Below are positions 13,501-28,500 of a DNA stretch of 64,000 nucleotides, piece after piece. The translations under genes and the position numbers were made by a program. This DNA comes from Otis tarda (lineage: Eukaryota; Chordata; Aves; Otidiformes; Otididae). The DNA lies in assembly GCA_026413225.1 (NCBI GenBank), contig CM048576.1:4224501-4288500 (forward strand), read 5' to 3'. Below the pieces are notes generated by a model. The model did no database searches, had not been told where the DNA came from, and saw only the letters and a list, made by a program, of their open reading frames with translations. Within the stretch, counting starts at the first letter, position 1; each line of letters opens with the position of its first letter.

Positions 13501-16500
13501 AAACTATATTTAAATGATTATATTGTGCTCGCATAAGCCAGAACCCAATGCAGGCTGCCACTCACTTAGTTGATGCTGAATTTCCCTTTTTTTTCTAAGA
13601 AGGAAAACAAATTTAATTTAGAAATTTTTTTTAATCACTTTTTTTTTTTTTTTAACCTGCCCTCCTGCATGGAAGGGAGCAGCGAGGTCACAATGAAAAC
13701 AGACAGTGACCGATAAAACTGAACTGCTCTTCAACATATGCTTTGAAATCACATTTGCCTAGAAAACCTGAGATGCATGCACAAACTCTAGTGGAAAGGT
13801 TTTACCTGTGTACTTAGCAATATTATCCAGCAGAAGAGGGTACTTAGTCAACCTCTGCATCTCTGTGGGAATGATATCCTTCAGCTGCAACCGGCGACAC
13901 AATGGATTACTCTCAGCATCCTGAAATTAAACAGCACAATAACTACATTTGTCATTTTTATTAAGACTATAATTACCTGAACGTGTAACATCTATTCATC
14001 ACATAAACGTCTATTACTTCACTTTCCAGTAATTAAATACAAGACAAGAAATGTCAAGATCTATCATTCAGACAACACATCCCTTCACCATTTGCAACTA
14101 CATATAGGAAAGGCTCATCACAAAAGCAGGGACTTCCTTCCCTCATTAGTTCACAGAGGCCTGGTACCATCTCAAATCAATCTCAGTCACTGCCATATAG
14201 AGAAGACATCAGTTTAGGCTTTCATGCTATAGCAAAACTACAGTACATTTTTCAATATAACCTCAACCTTTGTAATTCCGGAGTTCTTCCCAGCCTGTCG
14301 TAATGAAGATAATGTTCTCTCCTCCAAATGCCACATGTATTCAAGCCCCTTTCCTGGCAGGCAGAATAGGTATATATCATCTGTCTTCTGCCCGTGGCAT
14401 GCATCAAAATTGCACTACTATAAGCAGTTTTCCCCATAGAAGTACTTATCCTTGGGAAAGTCACCTCAAGTGAGATGCCATCTCCTGCCTGGGACAGCAT
14501 GTGCTTTCCTGCATTCTATCAGGACATTCTGTGTTCCCCAGAATTAAAGGCTCCTCCCTCCAGAAATGATTAGCAGAGATAAATATAGTATTGGAAATGA
14601 TCCCAATCTGAAAACAATGTTAGACATGATGTCATTAATTGTAATAACTTTATCTACAACTATTTATTATGCTATGCTGGCCACCAGCCGCATGCTCAGG
14701 TAACTCAAACCCTTGCATAAAATTCACCTGCACAAAAGTCTGGAAGCGAGAGTCCTTCTTCTGGCGTGACTTGATGACCTCTAGAGCAAAGGGCTGGTTA
14801 CTGCAGAAAGTGGCAGTTGCATGTTTCAGCTTCTCCTCTGCTGGTCCACTAAACTGTGCCAGAAAGCCAAGAAAGCCAAATTTAGATAGACTCAAGTTCA
14901 GCATGTTCCACTTTCAATAGACATATAGCCATGTAGCACAACTGGTCTTGCCAGGAATTACTGGCAAAGAAGGAAGGAATTACTGACAAAACATGAGAAG
15001 TAATCTCCATCTTGTTTTTAAGTCTTGCCTTCCCACTCTACTGAGGAACTCTTTTACATCTCAAACACTACAGTTCCCCTGTGTCCAACCCTAGTACACC
15101 CAATCCTTTCCATAAATGCACTGCTGATTCAAAAGAATACTGTGCTATGTTTCCAAAGTCAGCCTTACGGAGAGCAGAAAAAACTGCACTCAGATGAAAG
15201 ACAATGGATTATTTATGAGACTGTTGGTTAGCAAAGCCAAGACCAAAGGCCATCTTGTTTCTCAGGGACATCCACACAAACATCACAATACAAACCATCT
15301 TATATCCTAAACAAAAGCATTACAAAAATATGGATAGAGGAAATGATAGCCATGAGCAGGCCTCAAATGTGCTGCAGACGACAGATGGTTAATCTGTTAC
15401 TGCAACTGCAACTCTTCCTATTCCTGCTACCCAGTCTGTGACGCAGTGTAACTCCTGAAAACACTCACTCTGGAGAATGAGTTCCTGTGTTTTTCCATTT
15501 TAGTCACTTAGCCACAACACTACACACTACACTATATAGCTATTAGCTTAAGGTCTAGTTTGCTCTAGCAAGTATTTTGTTGCTTTTTCATAACACACAG
15601 GAGAACTGAAAGGGTTGGAGGTGTTTCTTTACCAGCCACATCTGATTTTCATTTTTCCTTTTTTTTTGCCTAGAATATGAAATGGTGGGATATTAAAAAA
15701 AAAAAAAAAACCAAACAAAAACCAAACCCAGAACACCAGAAATAACTTCTACATGAAGAGTTTAAAAGAACAAGCAGATAATCTTAAATCCTAAATTAAG
15801 TGGGCTTGAAAACAAACAGTAAACTGGGAGATTCCCAAGAGAGATTTTTTTTTTTTTTTTTTAAAGAATCTACATCACTCCTGCTCCTGTCATTTAGATG
15901 TCAGAAGGGAAGCTTGCAACAGCGCTATAAATTTTAAAAAGTTCATCTATGTAAATTCTAGAATTGGAAACCAGTATTTTTAACTATGTTAACTACACCA
16001 CAGGCAACACAAGGCTTCTATTTCAATGTTCCTGAAATAAATTGTGCTACTACATTTTTCAAAATATTACTCTCATCTTTATGTCTCCAAAACTACCTTT
16101 CTGCTCTACCCACACATCGTAAGTAAATTACTTTTTCTTCCTTAAGTTACTCTTATCCTTAGCCAAATTAAAATCCTATGAGTTCTTCAAAGGAAGACAC
16201 CTGCTTTCCTTCAAACCTCATTCTCTATCTCTGTGTTGAATCCATAGAAATGACAACTCTCAAGACCTTCAGTTCCTATTAGCTGGGAATTGCCTTCACT
16301 AACCTCTGTTTCTGTTTGTCATTCTATGAAACATTATTTTCAAGTACAAGAGAGAAGAAAAGATCTTACCCAGGAAAGCAAATCCTCCCCAATTTGGCCA
16401 ATAACAGAAGTCTCGTTCCTTTTTCGGACAGCTTTCATCTGATCGTTCAATGCAACTTGAGTGCGGGGGGAGAGGGGGAGGAAATTTTATTAATGCTGCT

Positions 16501-19500
16501 CAAATCATTTGCTTAATTTTCAGCACTTATTTTAAGATAAAAGCTATTCTAGGAAAAGATCAGATCTGCAATAATTTCAATTAAATTTAAAAAAATGAAA
16601 AGTGTCCTGCAAGATAATAAACTTAGCAGAATATCTAATACAGTGTTACATAACTCCTTCGCACTTCCGTCTCACCTGGCTTCAACTGACCCTAGGCACC
16701 TTTGCAGTTTTATCTTTTTTGAGGTTCGATATCACTGCCCTTTTAAAAACATAGGGATAATGTAGAACACACTTCAAGTCAGCTGCATAAAATTATACAA
16801 CTGATTATAATTCTGGTTCTGAACAGTACTTTCTCTAAATAATTAGAAAGTGCTGCCCTTCAAAGCCACCTGCAAGACATCAATCTTTTCAGATTTGTTT
16901 TCATATTATCTTAAACAACAGTTCTATTGTTTTGAATGTTGACCCATAAAGACCATTCATCATAGCACTACTCCTTTTATCAAAGCATGAATCAGCACAA
17001 GAGAATCTGTGTACATAGCTAAGAAAAAACAAGTATCTGAAACACTGGACACATGCATTCTTTATCCAAATATCTTTGTAAATCAGAAAGGGAACAACTG
17101 TGTGTGAAAGGAAAAATAGTTGCAGTACGCTTTCATCTGAAGTGTTGTATGAGGTTGCCTCTTGTTTCAGGGTCATTTGTTTCAATTTTTGATATATTTG
17201 CATTCAGAACTCCAGTTGAGACTACAAAGCTGAACAGCACCTCAGTTGTTCTTACCATGAAGCCCAAGGATATCCTCCAGATTTGAAAAGATTTTCCGTT
17301 TGTCACTGGAGTTTAGGATCCCTTCCCGGGTGACACGCTGGTAGAAGACATTATGTAGAACCCTCAGCGTGCGAACATGAGCTCTCTCGGTGTAAAACAA
17401 TTCTGAAGAGAGAGGGGAAAGCATAATTACAACTATCTGCTTAAAGAGGTGTGGCAACACAGAACCAAATGCGAAGCAAACAGAAGTCAGAAGTATGAAC
17501 TTACAAAAGTCTCCCTCACCAACACTTCCCTTGCTGACCCATATGCCAGCTTGTTCCAGAACAGAGCCATGCTCGGCTATACTTCCATGTTTGAAAGAAC
17601 AGAGAAGTCCATTGATTGATGATTCCTAATTTACCCCAAACTAACAGTGAGCTCTTAGCAGCTCATACAGCTATACAGAACGTTCTGCAGGATTGCAAGA
17701 CCTGAAATTGAGCTGAAGCTTTGAAGACGGAGTTTAGTAGTAGCTTTCCATGTGCATCATGTGCTTTCTAATGGTCTAGACAGTGCCTCTTGCTTTCTTC
17801 TGCAGAACACTATACTGCAAACTGGCTTTTCAGTGTCAAATCACTTAATATTGTTCATGTCTTCTCTAAGGGCTGGATCAGTCTCATCTCAGGATACTTC
17901 TCAGTAACAAGTTCAATTTTCACATACACGAACTCTGCAAACCACAAGTAATACACAGCCACTACTTTGAGAAGAAGAGTGAAGAAAGACCTTGTTTTAA
18001 ATTTTCAAGAACTTCAGAGCTCTAGGGGACAAGTTTCAAATTTGTGCTTGGTGAGCTAGAAAAAAAATATTCATCTCACCATTAATCACTTCTTGGCGCT
18101 TGATTTCATAGGGTTTCAGTCCCATCAACACTTCTCGGCTCACAAGTTGCTGCCAGTTGGGAGGGTCCATGTCCATGTCAAAATCGTATAGCTCATCTTC
18201 ACTCTGTACGTCTGCGAAACCAACACTGTCCATCCTAAGATGAAAAAAATATGTCAGATACTTCCCATTTTAGGCATGCATGTAAGGAAGAAAGAAGAGA
18301 AAAATCTAAGTATATATATCAGTTGTAAAGCATTATGAATATGCTCTCCATAACAGCTGGAGGCTGTCAGATGTCTGATCCTATAGGCACATTTTCTAAT
18401 TTTGCCCTCTACAGAACAACTAAGAGTGAATATCTGTTCTTACGGTATTTCTATAACCCTCCTTTTAATGATACAGATAAAATAATTTGCTTGAAGTCAA
18501 ATATCAGGTTGATGAAAGGGCAAGTTACAATTTCTTTCATCCATCTATCTACAGATACAGAGCCAACAACAATACACAGACTAAAAAAGAAAATGTGGAA
18601 ATCTCAACTCCCTAACCCATCAATTCAAATCAGTAGACACAACAACCACTATACTTCACTCTGATCAAAAGAGCTTATCTGCATATGATTCACTCCACCT
18701 GTCTTCTATACAGACGCCAGTGTCTCATTTCATATATGCATCATTTAATAAAAGATCATGCAGACAATTGTACTGGCTCAGAAGAATGAGCACCACTGCA
18801 TTCTGCTTCACAATCTATTAAAATCTAAACAAACTCAGTATAGTTCAAACATTTATAAGCATACTCACTTGCGAAAAGGCTTTGGTGTTCCCAAGTCAAC
18901 CATTCTGCAAAGAATGAAAGAAATTATTAGGAAGCTCATGCAAGAATTTCACCCCACTCAGACAGTCAGAATAATTCTAGAGTAAAGGCCTAACCTCCTA
19001 ACTAGAACATTTTGTCCATCTGTCAGCCTCACCCTCCTGATACATAGTTTTCTAGTACTACCACAGTAGCAGACACAGACCAGCATTTCCTATTTCTCCC
19101 AATAATGTTTAATACAAATGATGTCACTAATAGTATTACTGACTAAGCTTCAACAGCCATTGTCACATCAACTCTCTTCCAAGGCTCAAGCAACTACAGC
19201 ACTATAGTTACCTCTCTGATTCTCCCTCCTCCTCCTGCAAGTTTTCCAAAGGAGATGGGAATTCAAAGGTATTATTAGGCGTGCGGGGTGTGCCATCCAT
19301 ATAGTCATTAGCAGATGGAGCTTCTCCAGTTTGCTTCAAACCTAAACAGAAAATAAGTACAAAATGTCAAGAACTGTATAAAATTAGAGTACACTAGAGA
19401 ACTTCACAGCCTCTTCAAAGCCTCTTGATTGACTGCCTCACTTCAGCTTAGAGCTGGAAGAACTGAATTCCTAGGCTGGTAAGAAAAACCTCAGCGACAA

Positions 19501-22500
19501 GTGTTTCCAGAGGACACTGACCGGTGCTTACAAAAGCAGGCACCTAAGACTATTTTTTCCTGTTAAATGATCCAGTGCCACAGTAACAGGATCCATCTAA
19601 CAACAATTTCTAGTCAGAATAACATTTCCTAATTTGAACCAGAGACAGTCTGAAAAGATGAATAACACGAGGAAGATCATGTCTAATGACAAAAACATTT
19701 CCTAATTTGTCAAGTTTGTTGCATCAGAACTGTGCTTTGTATATCCCGTTCACAACATAAATCTTTAATCATTCCTCTTTGTTAGTACTGTCCTACCTGT
19801 TTCGCTGTCCTTGCTTCCCTCTGGAGAGGAAAAGGGACCCATTGCCAAAGGAGACATTGGGTTGGCAGGTGGGTATGGCGCATCTGTTCCATCACTGGAG
19901 GATCCACTCTGGCGCATCTTGCTAGAATCTGGTGGCTCTGGGCTAACAGAAGATGCTGTAGGTAAGTGCTTTAAATGGCGAGGCTTCTGCATTTCCATAG
20001 CTCTGCCAACTAAAAAAAAAAACCCAGATATTATATTGCTGAAAGATTTTACCTGTTTTCAGCAACAAAGAGAGGAATCATTTCAGGACAAAATTATGTT
20101 TGTGTGTCTTTAAAAATATATTTTAAAACCAAAAAGTTTACTAACTTTTCTTAACGTGGATTTCTAAAAGACAGTAGAGACTTTACCTGTCTTTCAGACT
20201 AAAAGTTAGGGAATATGTATTTCCTTATCTGACATACTTGCACTGCTATCATGTCGGCTTGGTCTCCTTGGTGGGCCCAGGATATTAGGAAAGCCTCTTC
20301 TCTTTCCTTTTTCCTCTCCTTCTTTTTCTTTCTTGATACTTTGCTGCAGTTAATACACAACAAACAATAGCAAAGCAAACAGATCATCTATTTCTCCAAA
20401 CTCATTTAGTGAGATATTGACTAATTCTAAAACTGCAGAAGTTAGGTACAAGAAAATTTTATTTCTAACAAGTTATTGAGAGGTCAATATCCTGTAGTAT
20501 CAGAGGAAAAGACAGCCTACAGAGAGATTGTGAGCGGTGCATAACAGGGTTAGCAGCAGGGAGCCACAGCATCGTAAGCTATACATCTGTTATAAGCAAA
20601 AACTCATACACCCTGGTTTTAACTTAGCAGGAGCTAGAAACCACTCTCCTCCATAGGGTAAGAGACCAATTTACAGCGACCAGTAGCGACTTGTTTCTCA
20701 CATCTTGTGACTCCAAACCTCCACAAGCATACAGACTCTAATCAGGGAGAGAGAAATTCAACTTATCTTACCACTTCAGAAAGGTTGTGAATGCTTGATT
20801 TAACCTTTTCACACTGTCAGTGCAGAAATGCTCATAAGTCTTAACATTTGAAAGGAAGCTGGAACGCTTATGAAAATAAGTAGCTGCTGTGACCAGATAC
20901 ACCCCCATACTGTGGGAGATGACTGAACACACCCACAGAGATGGAATTTTGGTGGAAAAATTCATTACGTAACTGGGAAAGCGTGGGTGGCAGGAAGAGT
21001 AGCTTTCCTACATCATAAAGTATGAGGTTTTGGGCAAGTTTCTCAAGAAGAAAAGTAAATACAGGCCAACAACCTGACGAGCCTTAGTGAGATCCTCTGG
21101 CGATTCAAGGTTGCATTACATGAAACATTTCTCATCCAAAGTTTTAATAAGGCTAGAACTGTGAAGAACAAGCAGTTAGAACTCAGGCATACAGATAAAG
21201 GAAGAAAGAAGATAACTCATTTCTAATTGACATATCTGAAAATATACGCAGAACCCAATTTAACTGTTAGGTTTCCTGTGCAGCTCAGTAATCCCAGATC
21301 CTCTTGATGAAACAATGAAGACTGTAAAATCATACCAACTTCTAATGTGTCATGCAAAAGCGGATTTTGAATTCTAACAAAGCACTCATGCTGGTCAGCT
21401 TGAAACAAATGCACTCTGGCCACAACACTACTACCTTGATCTTTGGCAAGAAACCAATACGGCCACGCTTCTGCTCCAGGTTCCGAGGTTCTTTAACTCT
21501 GACTCCCAGGTGTTTCATGTAAGTAAGAATCACATACTGCATTGTAGAACTGCCAAGTATATAAAAAAAAAAAAAAAAAAAGGGAAGATGGAGGATAAGG
21601 AGAAATGTATTGAGGAAAATATATTTTGTCAAGAAAAATGAAAAAGGTCAAATGCAAAGGTTCAATTAAGAAATAAGCCATTTTTAGGTTAAAAGAATTT
21701 GGCATCTTTTTGTTTTAATATGAAACAAACTATCATAGACAATGGGAATGACTCAGTCAATATCAGATTTTGTCCTCTTGTGAACAAAAAATGGAGTATA
21801 TAAAAGGCATACCAGCCTAGGATGTAAAAATAAAATTTTGAGCATTACACAGAAGGTCCTAAAATGCTATACTAAATACATATTTGAAGTCACATTATAG
21901 TTTTGAATTATAGTAAAACTAAGTAACAGCAAAAGGCACGGTTGCTGTAAAGAGTATTGTAAAAGCTACCCAGACAGTTATATACAAACAAACTGAACAA
22001 GGCAAGGCACATACAGAAAATAAACATTAGACCAGACTGAAACAGCTAAACAAAAACACACAAAAAAAAAAACAAACCCCAAAAAACCAGAACCAATCAA
22101 CCAAACAAAACAGAAAACCCAACTCTGAGTGACAGTAACTTTTTCAGATCAGAAACGAAGGCAACAAGCTTCAGAATAAGAGGAGGCTGAGAGCAAGAGG
22201 TTAATGCTCTGAATTCAAATTAATTATGCCAAGGGGATTTAGAAAATGAGAGCTTGTGGTTACAGCCAGCAGAGGGCTGTCTTGTTCTGCTCAGCAGAAC
22301 ATAGAGCCAGCCGTGGGGTTCTTACTTCAAACAGCCCACACAACTTCCATTACCTCCTGTCTTCTTCCAAAGGCTGAGATGTCATCCTAAAAGCAAAGAA
22401 AAAAAATTAAAAATTAAACTCAAACACCAATTAACACCCAGTGACATCCACCCAGAGCATCAGCACTGCGTCCAGTTCTGGAGCTCCCACCATAAGGCCA

Positions 22501-25500
22501 TGGACCAGTTGGAGAGGGTCCAGAGGAGGCCACGAAGATGATCAGAGGGCTGGAGCACCTCTCCTATGAGGACAGGCTGAGAGAGCTGGGGCTGTTCAGC
22601 CTGGAGAAGAGAAGGCTCCAGGGAGACCTTATAGTGGCCTTTCAGTGCCTAAAGGGGGCCTACAGGAAAAAAAGGAGAGACTCTTTGGCAGGGCCTTCAG
22701 TTGTGACAGGACTAGAGTAATGGTTTCAAAACAGAGAGAGGTAGATTTAGATTAGATATTAGAAAAAAATTTTTACAATGAGGGTGGTAGAACACTGGAA
22801 CAGGTTGCCCAGAGAGGTGGTGGATGCCCCATCCCTGGAAACATTCAAGGCCAGGTTGAATGAGGCTCAGAGCAACCTGATCTGGTTGGAGATGTCCCTG
22901 CTCCTTGCAGGGGGGTTGGACTAGATGACCTTTGAAGGTCCCTTCCAACCCAAACTATTCTATGATTCTATCAGCAGTTGTGTTCAAAGAAAGTAAACAA
23001 AAATGAAGGTTCAGCTGGGAAAACTGGATTCAACTCACATTAAAACAGAAAATGAGTTCTGAAACTGTATGATTCTACAACCAAAAAAAAGGACTCTGAT
23101 CTAGTAACGCACAAACTGACCATGGGAGCATTTCCTCTGGTATCTGAACAGCAGCCTCCTTGAAAAGATATATGGACTTTACCTTACTATTAGCTTACTT
23201 TTGGCTATTATTAGTCAAGCATACGTTGATAGAAAACAGGGGAAGCAATGTAAACATAGTGATATCAAATTGCTTCTAGTTTCCAATTCCTTTGCTCTGC
23301 TATTGTTAGGTTCAGGGTAGAATCTTTTTTATCCCCACAATTATACTTGCTGTTACTCACAAGACTTCCTCAATTTTAGCAATAATCTGTTCTGCACATG
23401 CTCTTTCCTTCTCCACCGCATTCCGGTCACGAACTCTTTCTGCATCCAGCTTGGTTAGTTCTCCTTCTGCCAGGGTCAACCCCATACTACGTTTCTGCCT
23501 GAAAAAAAGGGGAGAGGGAAGCATCACTTGAAATTGAATATGGATCTGTAACAAGGAAAAGCACCCTCTCAACATTCAGAATGTCAAACAGGTTTCATTA
23601 ATGGTTTCTGTATGAAAATGGAGAAGTCATGACATTTCCCTGTAACATTTGCACTCACTGTAAAACATAGCTAAGATAGCCTTCACAGGGATAAAGCTGT
23701 ATGATATTTATCAAGAGAGGTAGCCATTGTAAGAGTCAAGAAATAGTTACTCTTTTTGCAGCATCCCAGGTTGTATATTTGAAGCATATACTTGAATTGA
23801 GACATTTTTAGGTATGAAAAAGTCCATTGTTGAACACTTGCTTCGGTATGTCTCATGTTGGCACAGAGCTCTTATGACTGTGCATGTAAAAGGGCATATT
23901 AATTATCAAATTCTACTATATGCCCATGACAGCTTTCTCAAGTGGATTATTCTGTGCCCAAAGGAGAGAGGGAAGGAAAAAAGGAGGAAGAAAAAAAAAA
24001 AAAAGGGAAAAAAAAAAAGACAGACAGACATAAGCTGATTAAAAACACAGTTAGTAAGAAGGATTTATACAGTATCACCTCAGTAACAATATTCTGAAAT
24101 TGCCTCAAATAGCTTCAAGGAATGAAGAATCCAAGCTCTAAAACTGATCTTCCAATTGATTACTTGCAACACAGTGTCAAAAAACATTCAAGGATTGGTC
24201 ACGGAGGGACCCTGGAGGCCCTTTCCATTGGTATCTTCCTATTGAGTCCAAGATGAATTACTACGTTCCTTGATTTTCTACTTTCCCTGTATTGGACATG
24301 TCGACTGATGGTGACTGATGGCACATATGAATTAAACGAAAACCACACAGTCAGTTGTTGTTACCTGAAATCTTCCAGATTCCTTTGAACTTCTGGACAG
24401 ACTTTATCTTGCATAGTTTGTATAAACTGGCGATGAAGCTCTTCAGGAAGGAGTTCTGGCCTCCTTCTGTCTGTAAGTCAAAAGAGAAGAAGTTACTAGA
24501 TTATTACGTGGAGAACAGTCCTCTCCACTTCAGAATCAAGTCATTCATATGTATACTTTAACCCATCCAAGAGTACCCTTTTGACTTTCACTTCCTGATA
24601 ATACGAACTTCAGTGGATTAAGCTTTGGTCACATCCACTATCATACTACAAAAATGTACATGCCAATGTGGCCAACGCTTCCCAACACTTACGCATGCAT
24701 CTGGGCAAGAGGTACTTATTTGTCTCTCCCTGTTACACATGACAATGTATGCTTGAAGTGACCCCTAGTGCATTTCAGAAACTTGCTTGGACTGCCTCAG
24801 ATAGTAGAAACTGCAGAAATAGATACCCGAGGCAAAAGCATCCTACCTAGTTCTAAGGAGATTTCATCTGGAACTGGAACTTTTAGATTCTGCAAAAGAA
24901 AAGAAAGGCTGGGAGAACATATACAACAAACACCACTCCAATAAAACACACAGTACAAAATATACAACAAAATCCCCTCAAAAGTCAAAATCATACAACC
25001 TGAAAACCTGATGGTATTAAAAGGGAGACACTCATCTTGAACATATATTACACAAGGATTATTTAATCTAAATGGGGTACTAGACTCTGCTACACTATCT
25101 GGTAATCCAACTCATGAGAGTTAAGAAGTCTCTCAGGCTTTCCAACACACGTATAAGATTTTCCAATCCTTGCAAAAGCCATGTCAATACATCAGCAATT
25201 ATTAAGTAAAAGGCAATGTATAACAGCTAGAGCTTGGTTACATATTACAAAACGTGATCAGACAATTGATTCCCCATGATTTATTGAGTTAGGAGGCACC
25301 TGAGGCTATAGATGATTAATTTTGCCATATTCACTACTTCATTTTTTGGGAGGACTTAAATAACTCCTTTGATTTTTCCAGTAGAGTAGAGTGGAAAAAG
25401 AAAAAAGTCAATTTGCTAGATATGCTTGGAAATGAGAGAAATGACTGGAACCTACTGCAGCTCGGTCCAAGAAGAACTGGTAAAACTCGAGGAAGACACG

Positions 25501-28500
25501 GCGAGTCTCTTTGGAATTGGTCTGCTTGTACAAGTCTGTGTAAAGGTAGCACAACTGTGGGAAACAGGAAGGGGAGAAATTAAGTGATACCATGAGAACT
25601 CTTCCAAAATCCCTAACTCCAAGTTCTCTTTCAAATATTTAAAGGAATTCAGCATTGCTGAAACTCTTCCTAGCTACCTTCAGCCATCTAGATTGCTCCG
25701 GTAATCTCAGCTAGGCTGCTTAGTAATCAGTGGAGAAGGGAAAGGTTGGAGTGGTTGCAGAGAAAGAGATTAGACTTTCCCCGGAGACAACTAATCCCAT
25801 CACTTTAGGGTGGAAGAAATGTTTTCAAGAGCTAAATACTTATTTGTAAAAAGCTAAGCGTAAGGAATACAGTTCTCTTCATGCTTCTCTTCATTTATCT
25901 GAAATACTCTCCTGCCTGCACAGGATCTGCGTTTCTCTCCTTGCCGATCCAGCTTTATCACTGACAACGCTACACAAGAACAAGGAGATCCTGATACACC
26001 CTGGTTAAGAATACAGTTTGAGCCAGGGAAACAATTCCAGACTATCTTACCAACGCTGCGGGGTCAAACTGGGACACCACATGATGCAGAAGAACAGCCA
26101 GGTGAGCTGGGCGAGATTTCAGGAGCTCAATATTTTGGAAACAGCTGCATTGTCCATTGATCTGTAGAGATACACAGAAATTATTTGAATTATTCAGGAA
26201 AGCTACTGTGAGAAAAAACAAGACGCCTTGTTCCAACAGCTTAGCTCCTCATTTAAAGACAATACAAACCGATCAATTCCAGAACCTTTGCAATGCTATT
26301 CTAACATCCCAGGAAGAGTTTATAATAGGAACACTTCTTTTAAATATTCTCCTGAACACTGAGTACAGTATAATGAAATATAATTCAGAGCAAAGGACAG
26401 TTAAAATAACTCAGAATAAATCTGTCAAAAGGCATGGCAGCTATACTGCTATAACAATAATGCAGAAAATAATAGAAACTAAATAAGCAAAAGAAAATTA
26501 AATAAGGCAAATAAATTTCTAGGAAGCTTGAAGTTTGAGAAGAAATATAGAGTAACAGAAAGAGTCAAAAGATGGCATATTGTCATAAACTCCCCAAATG
26601 TTTTTATTTGGCAAGATAAGCCATAACAGGAATCACACTCTCAAATTCTTAATTCACCACACAAGTACTGCTCAATAAAAACAAGTCATGGAGCACCTGT
26701 AGTTTAGGCACAGAGGAACAGAATTTTGATCGAGGGGGAAAAGGGGTGGCTGAGGCTAAAAGTCACTCCCACCTGCTCCTGTTCAGTGTCAAAGTCGTCA
26801 TCCTCTGCTCCAATGATCTGAGGCCCCACTCGGGATAAAGGGTTTCCAATACTGGACTGGGAATCCTGGGGTAAACCGGGAGCAAGGGAAGAAAAGGGAA
26901 AGGAACGGAAGGAAGGAGTTTAGAGTGCTATTACTCTTCTCTACCAAGTTAGAGATGTTCCTATCATTTTTTTTCTCCTCCTCAAAACTCAATGGAAACC
27001 CATGAGTCTTTATTCAACCTTGTCCAGGTTTTGCAGGTGTAAGATTACCTTACAAATGCTTCTCCCAAGTTGCAAGCATTCAGAAACATTAAATCAGACG
27101 ATTCAAAACCAACTGCATTATCTACAGACATGAGCACACTAAGCATGTGGCATATGACAAAGCCATCTTAGTACAAATGGAGAAATAGGACTTTGAAAAG
27201 TCAAGCAGATGAGGGCAAAAGTCATTCTTCAGAATTAATTCTAAGGAAGATAATAATATGTTCAGACAGGTCTGCACGTACTGCTGTGTTCCACTTTTAC
27301 CTATTCTTGAGGCCATTCCTGATAATGCCAGCCTTGTAATGACTAAATATCCTACAGAAAATTTACTGCTGGACTCAAGGAATAAAACACATACAACCAC
27401 TCTATTTTAGGTCCAGCTGTTTTATATATGTGCTGAGTATTTATTTCTCACCTCTAAATGGACCTGCTTTTAAGCTCCTTAAACATTTACTCAGCTAATC
27501 AACTTTCCCTGCACAATTCTAATTGCATTTTATTTTCTAAAGCAACATCTATGCATGCTCCATCTAGAAAGCGGGGGAAAACCAGGAAGGTTTTAATGGG
27601 CCCATTGCAGGAGATGCTGCTCTGACACTTTGTTTTGTACTCACAGTATCTTGAACCTCAGTCTTTTCTGGGCTGTCATCTAGATAAATCCGCTCCTTCA
27701 AGCCACTCCGAGGACTCTGGGAAAGAAGGAAGTTCAGTTCTGGTGGGTACCAGCAAATTCAGGAAAATGAGAACTGCACAGCAAGTTTTTCAGCCACAAC
27801 AGCCCAAACTTCTCCTTCCTCACAGAGTGAATTGTTAAACAGCTGAGGTATGAACAACCAAACTGTGTGACTATATGCACAGTTCCCAAAAAACCCAAAA
27901 CCCAACCAAACACAGAAGCAGTTTCAGTAAGAAAGCCAGTGACACTGAATAACAGTAGAGCTGTAAAATCTACTAGTGCACTTTGAATGTTTCAAAATAG
28001 TAAGGTATGTTCACATTTTGGAGGTATATCTGACCCACCTTCCTTCTGCTTCCAACTGCTAGTACAAATTTAGTTCCCACATCCTGAAGTTAAATAACAA
28101 ACTTAGGCCAAAACCCAAGTACAGAATCTCAATCCCCCTGCATTAATCAGATAGTGACTTAATTAAGGATTAGGTGCTAAGGCACTCCAACAGGGAGACC
28201 ATACAGACTGATAACTAATGAGTGAACAGACTAAGAGCCTTTACTGTTGGCAACAATTGAAGCTTATTTGATGGAAGTAAGGCTCTTCCCCAGTTTCATG
28301 GCAACTTGCCCGCTGACTGGATCTGAGTCACAGCTACCACAATTGGAACATTACCACACTCTTAAAAGATGCTCTAATTGGCATCTCTGAGTTCTGAGAA
28401 AGATGCCTGCATCCATCTTTCTTTGTCTGGTTACAGCGACTATACGCCAGGAAAAATCTAATCCTGGATAAAAACCCAAACCCTACACTATTTCTTTCCC

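Larger units (their letters stand above)
9328..18079 (-). other. ARHGEF12 introns 25-32
   Basis: These introns lie between DH/PH exons. The 2.0-kb intron between exons 29 and 30 holds the A/C-rich tract at 13023-13090. The 1.5-kb intron before exon 28 holds A-rich (15695-15730) and T-rich (15847-15864) runs. I recognise no other element. Confidence 0.65.
18235..26772 (-). other. ARHGEF12 introns 13-24
   Basis: These introns separate the RH-domain and linker exons. The one between exons 18 and 19 carries the CR1 element at 22460-22972. That between exons 19 and 20 carries an A/C-rich tract at 22051-22120 and a poly-A run at 21562-21580. Another A-run lies at 23990-24020. Nothing else is recognised. 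Confidence 0.65.

Noticed and set aside
22538-22948. Short open frames inside the CR1 copy
   Set aside because: They are untranslated 3' CR1 sequence, not genes.
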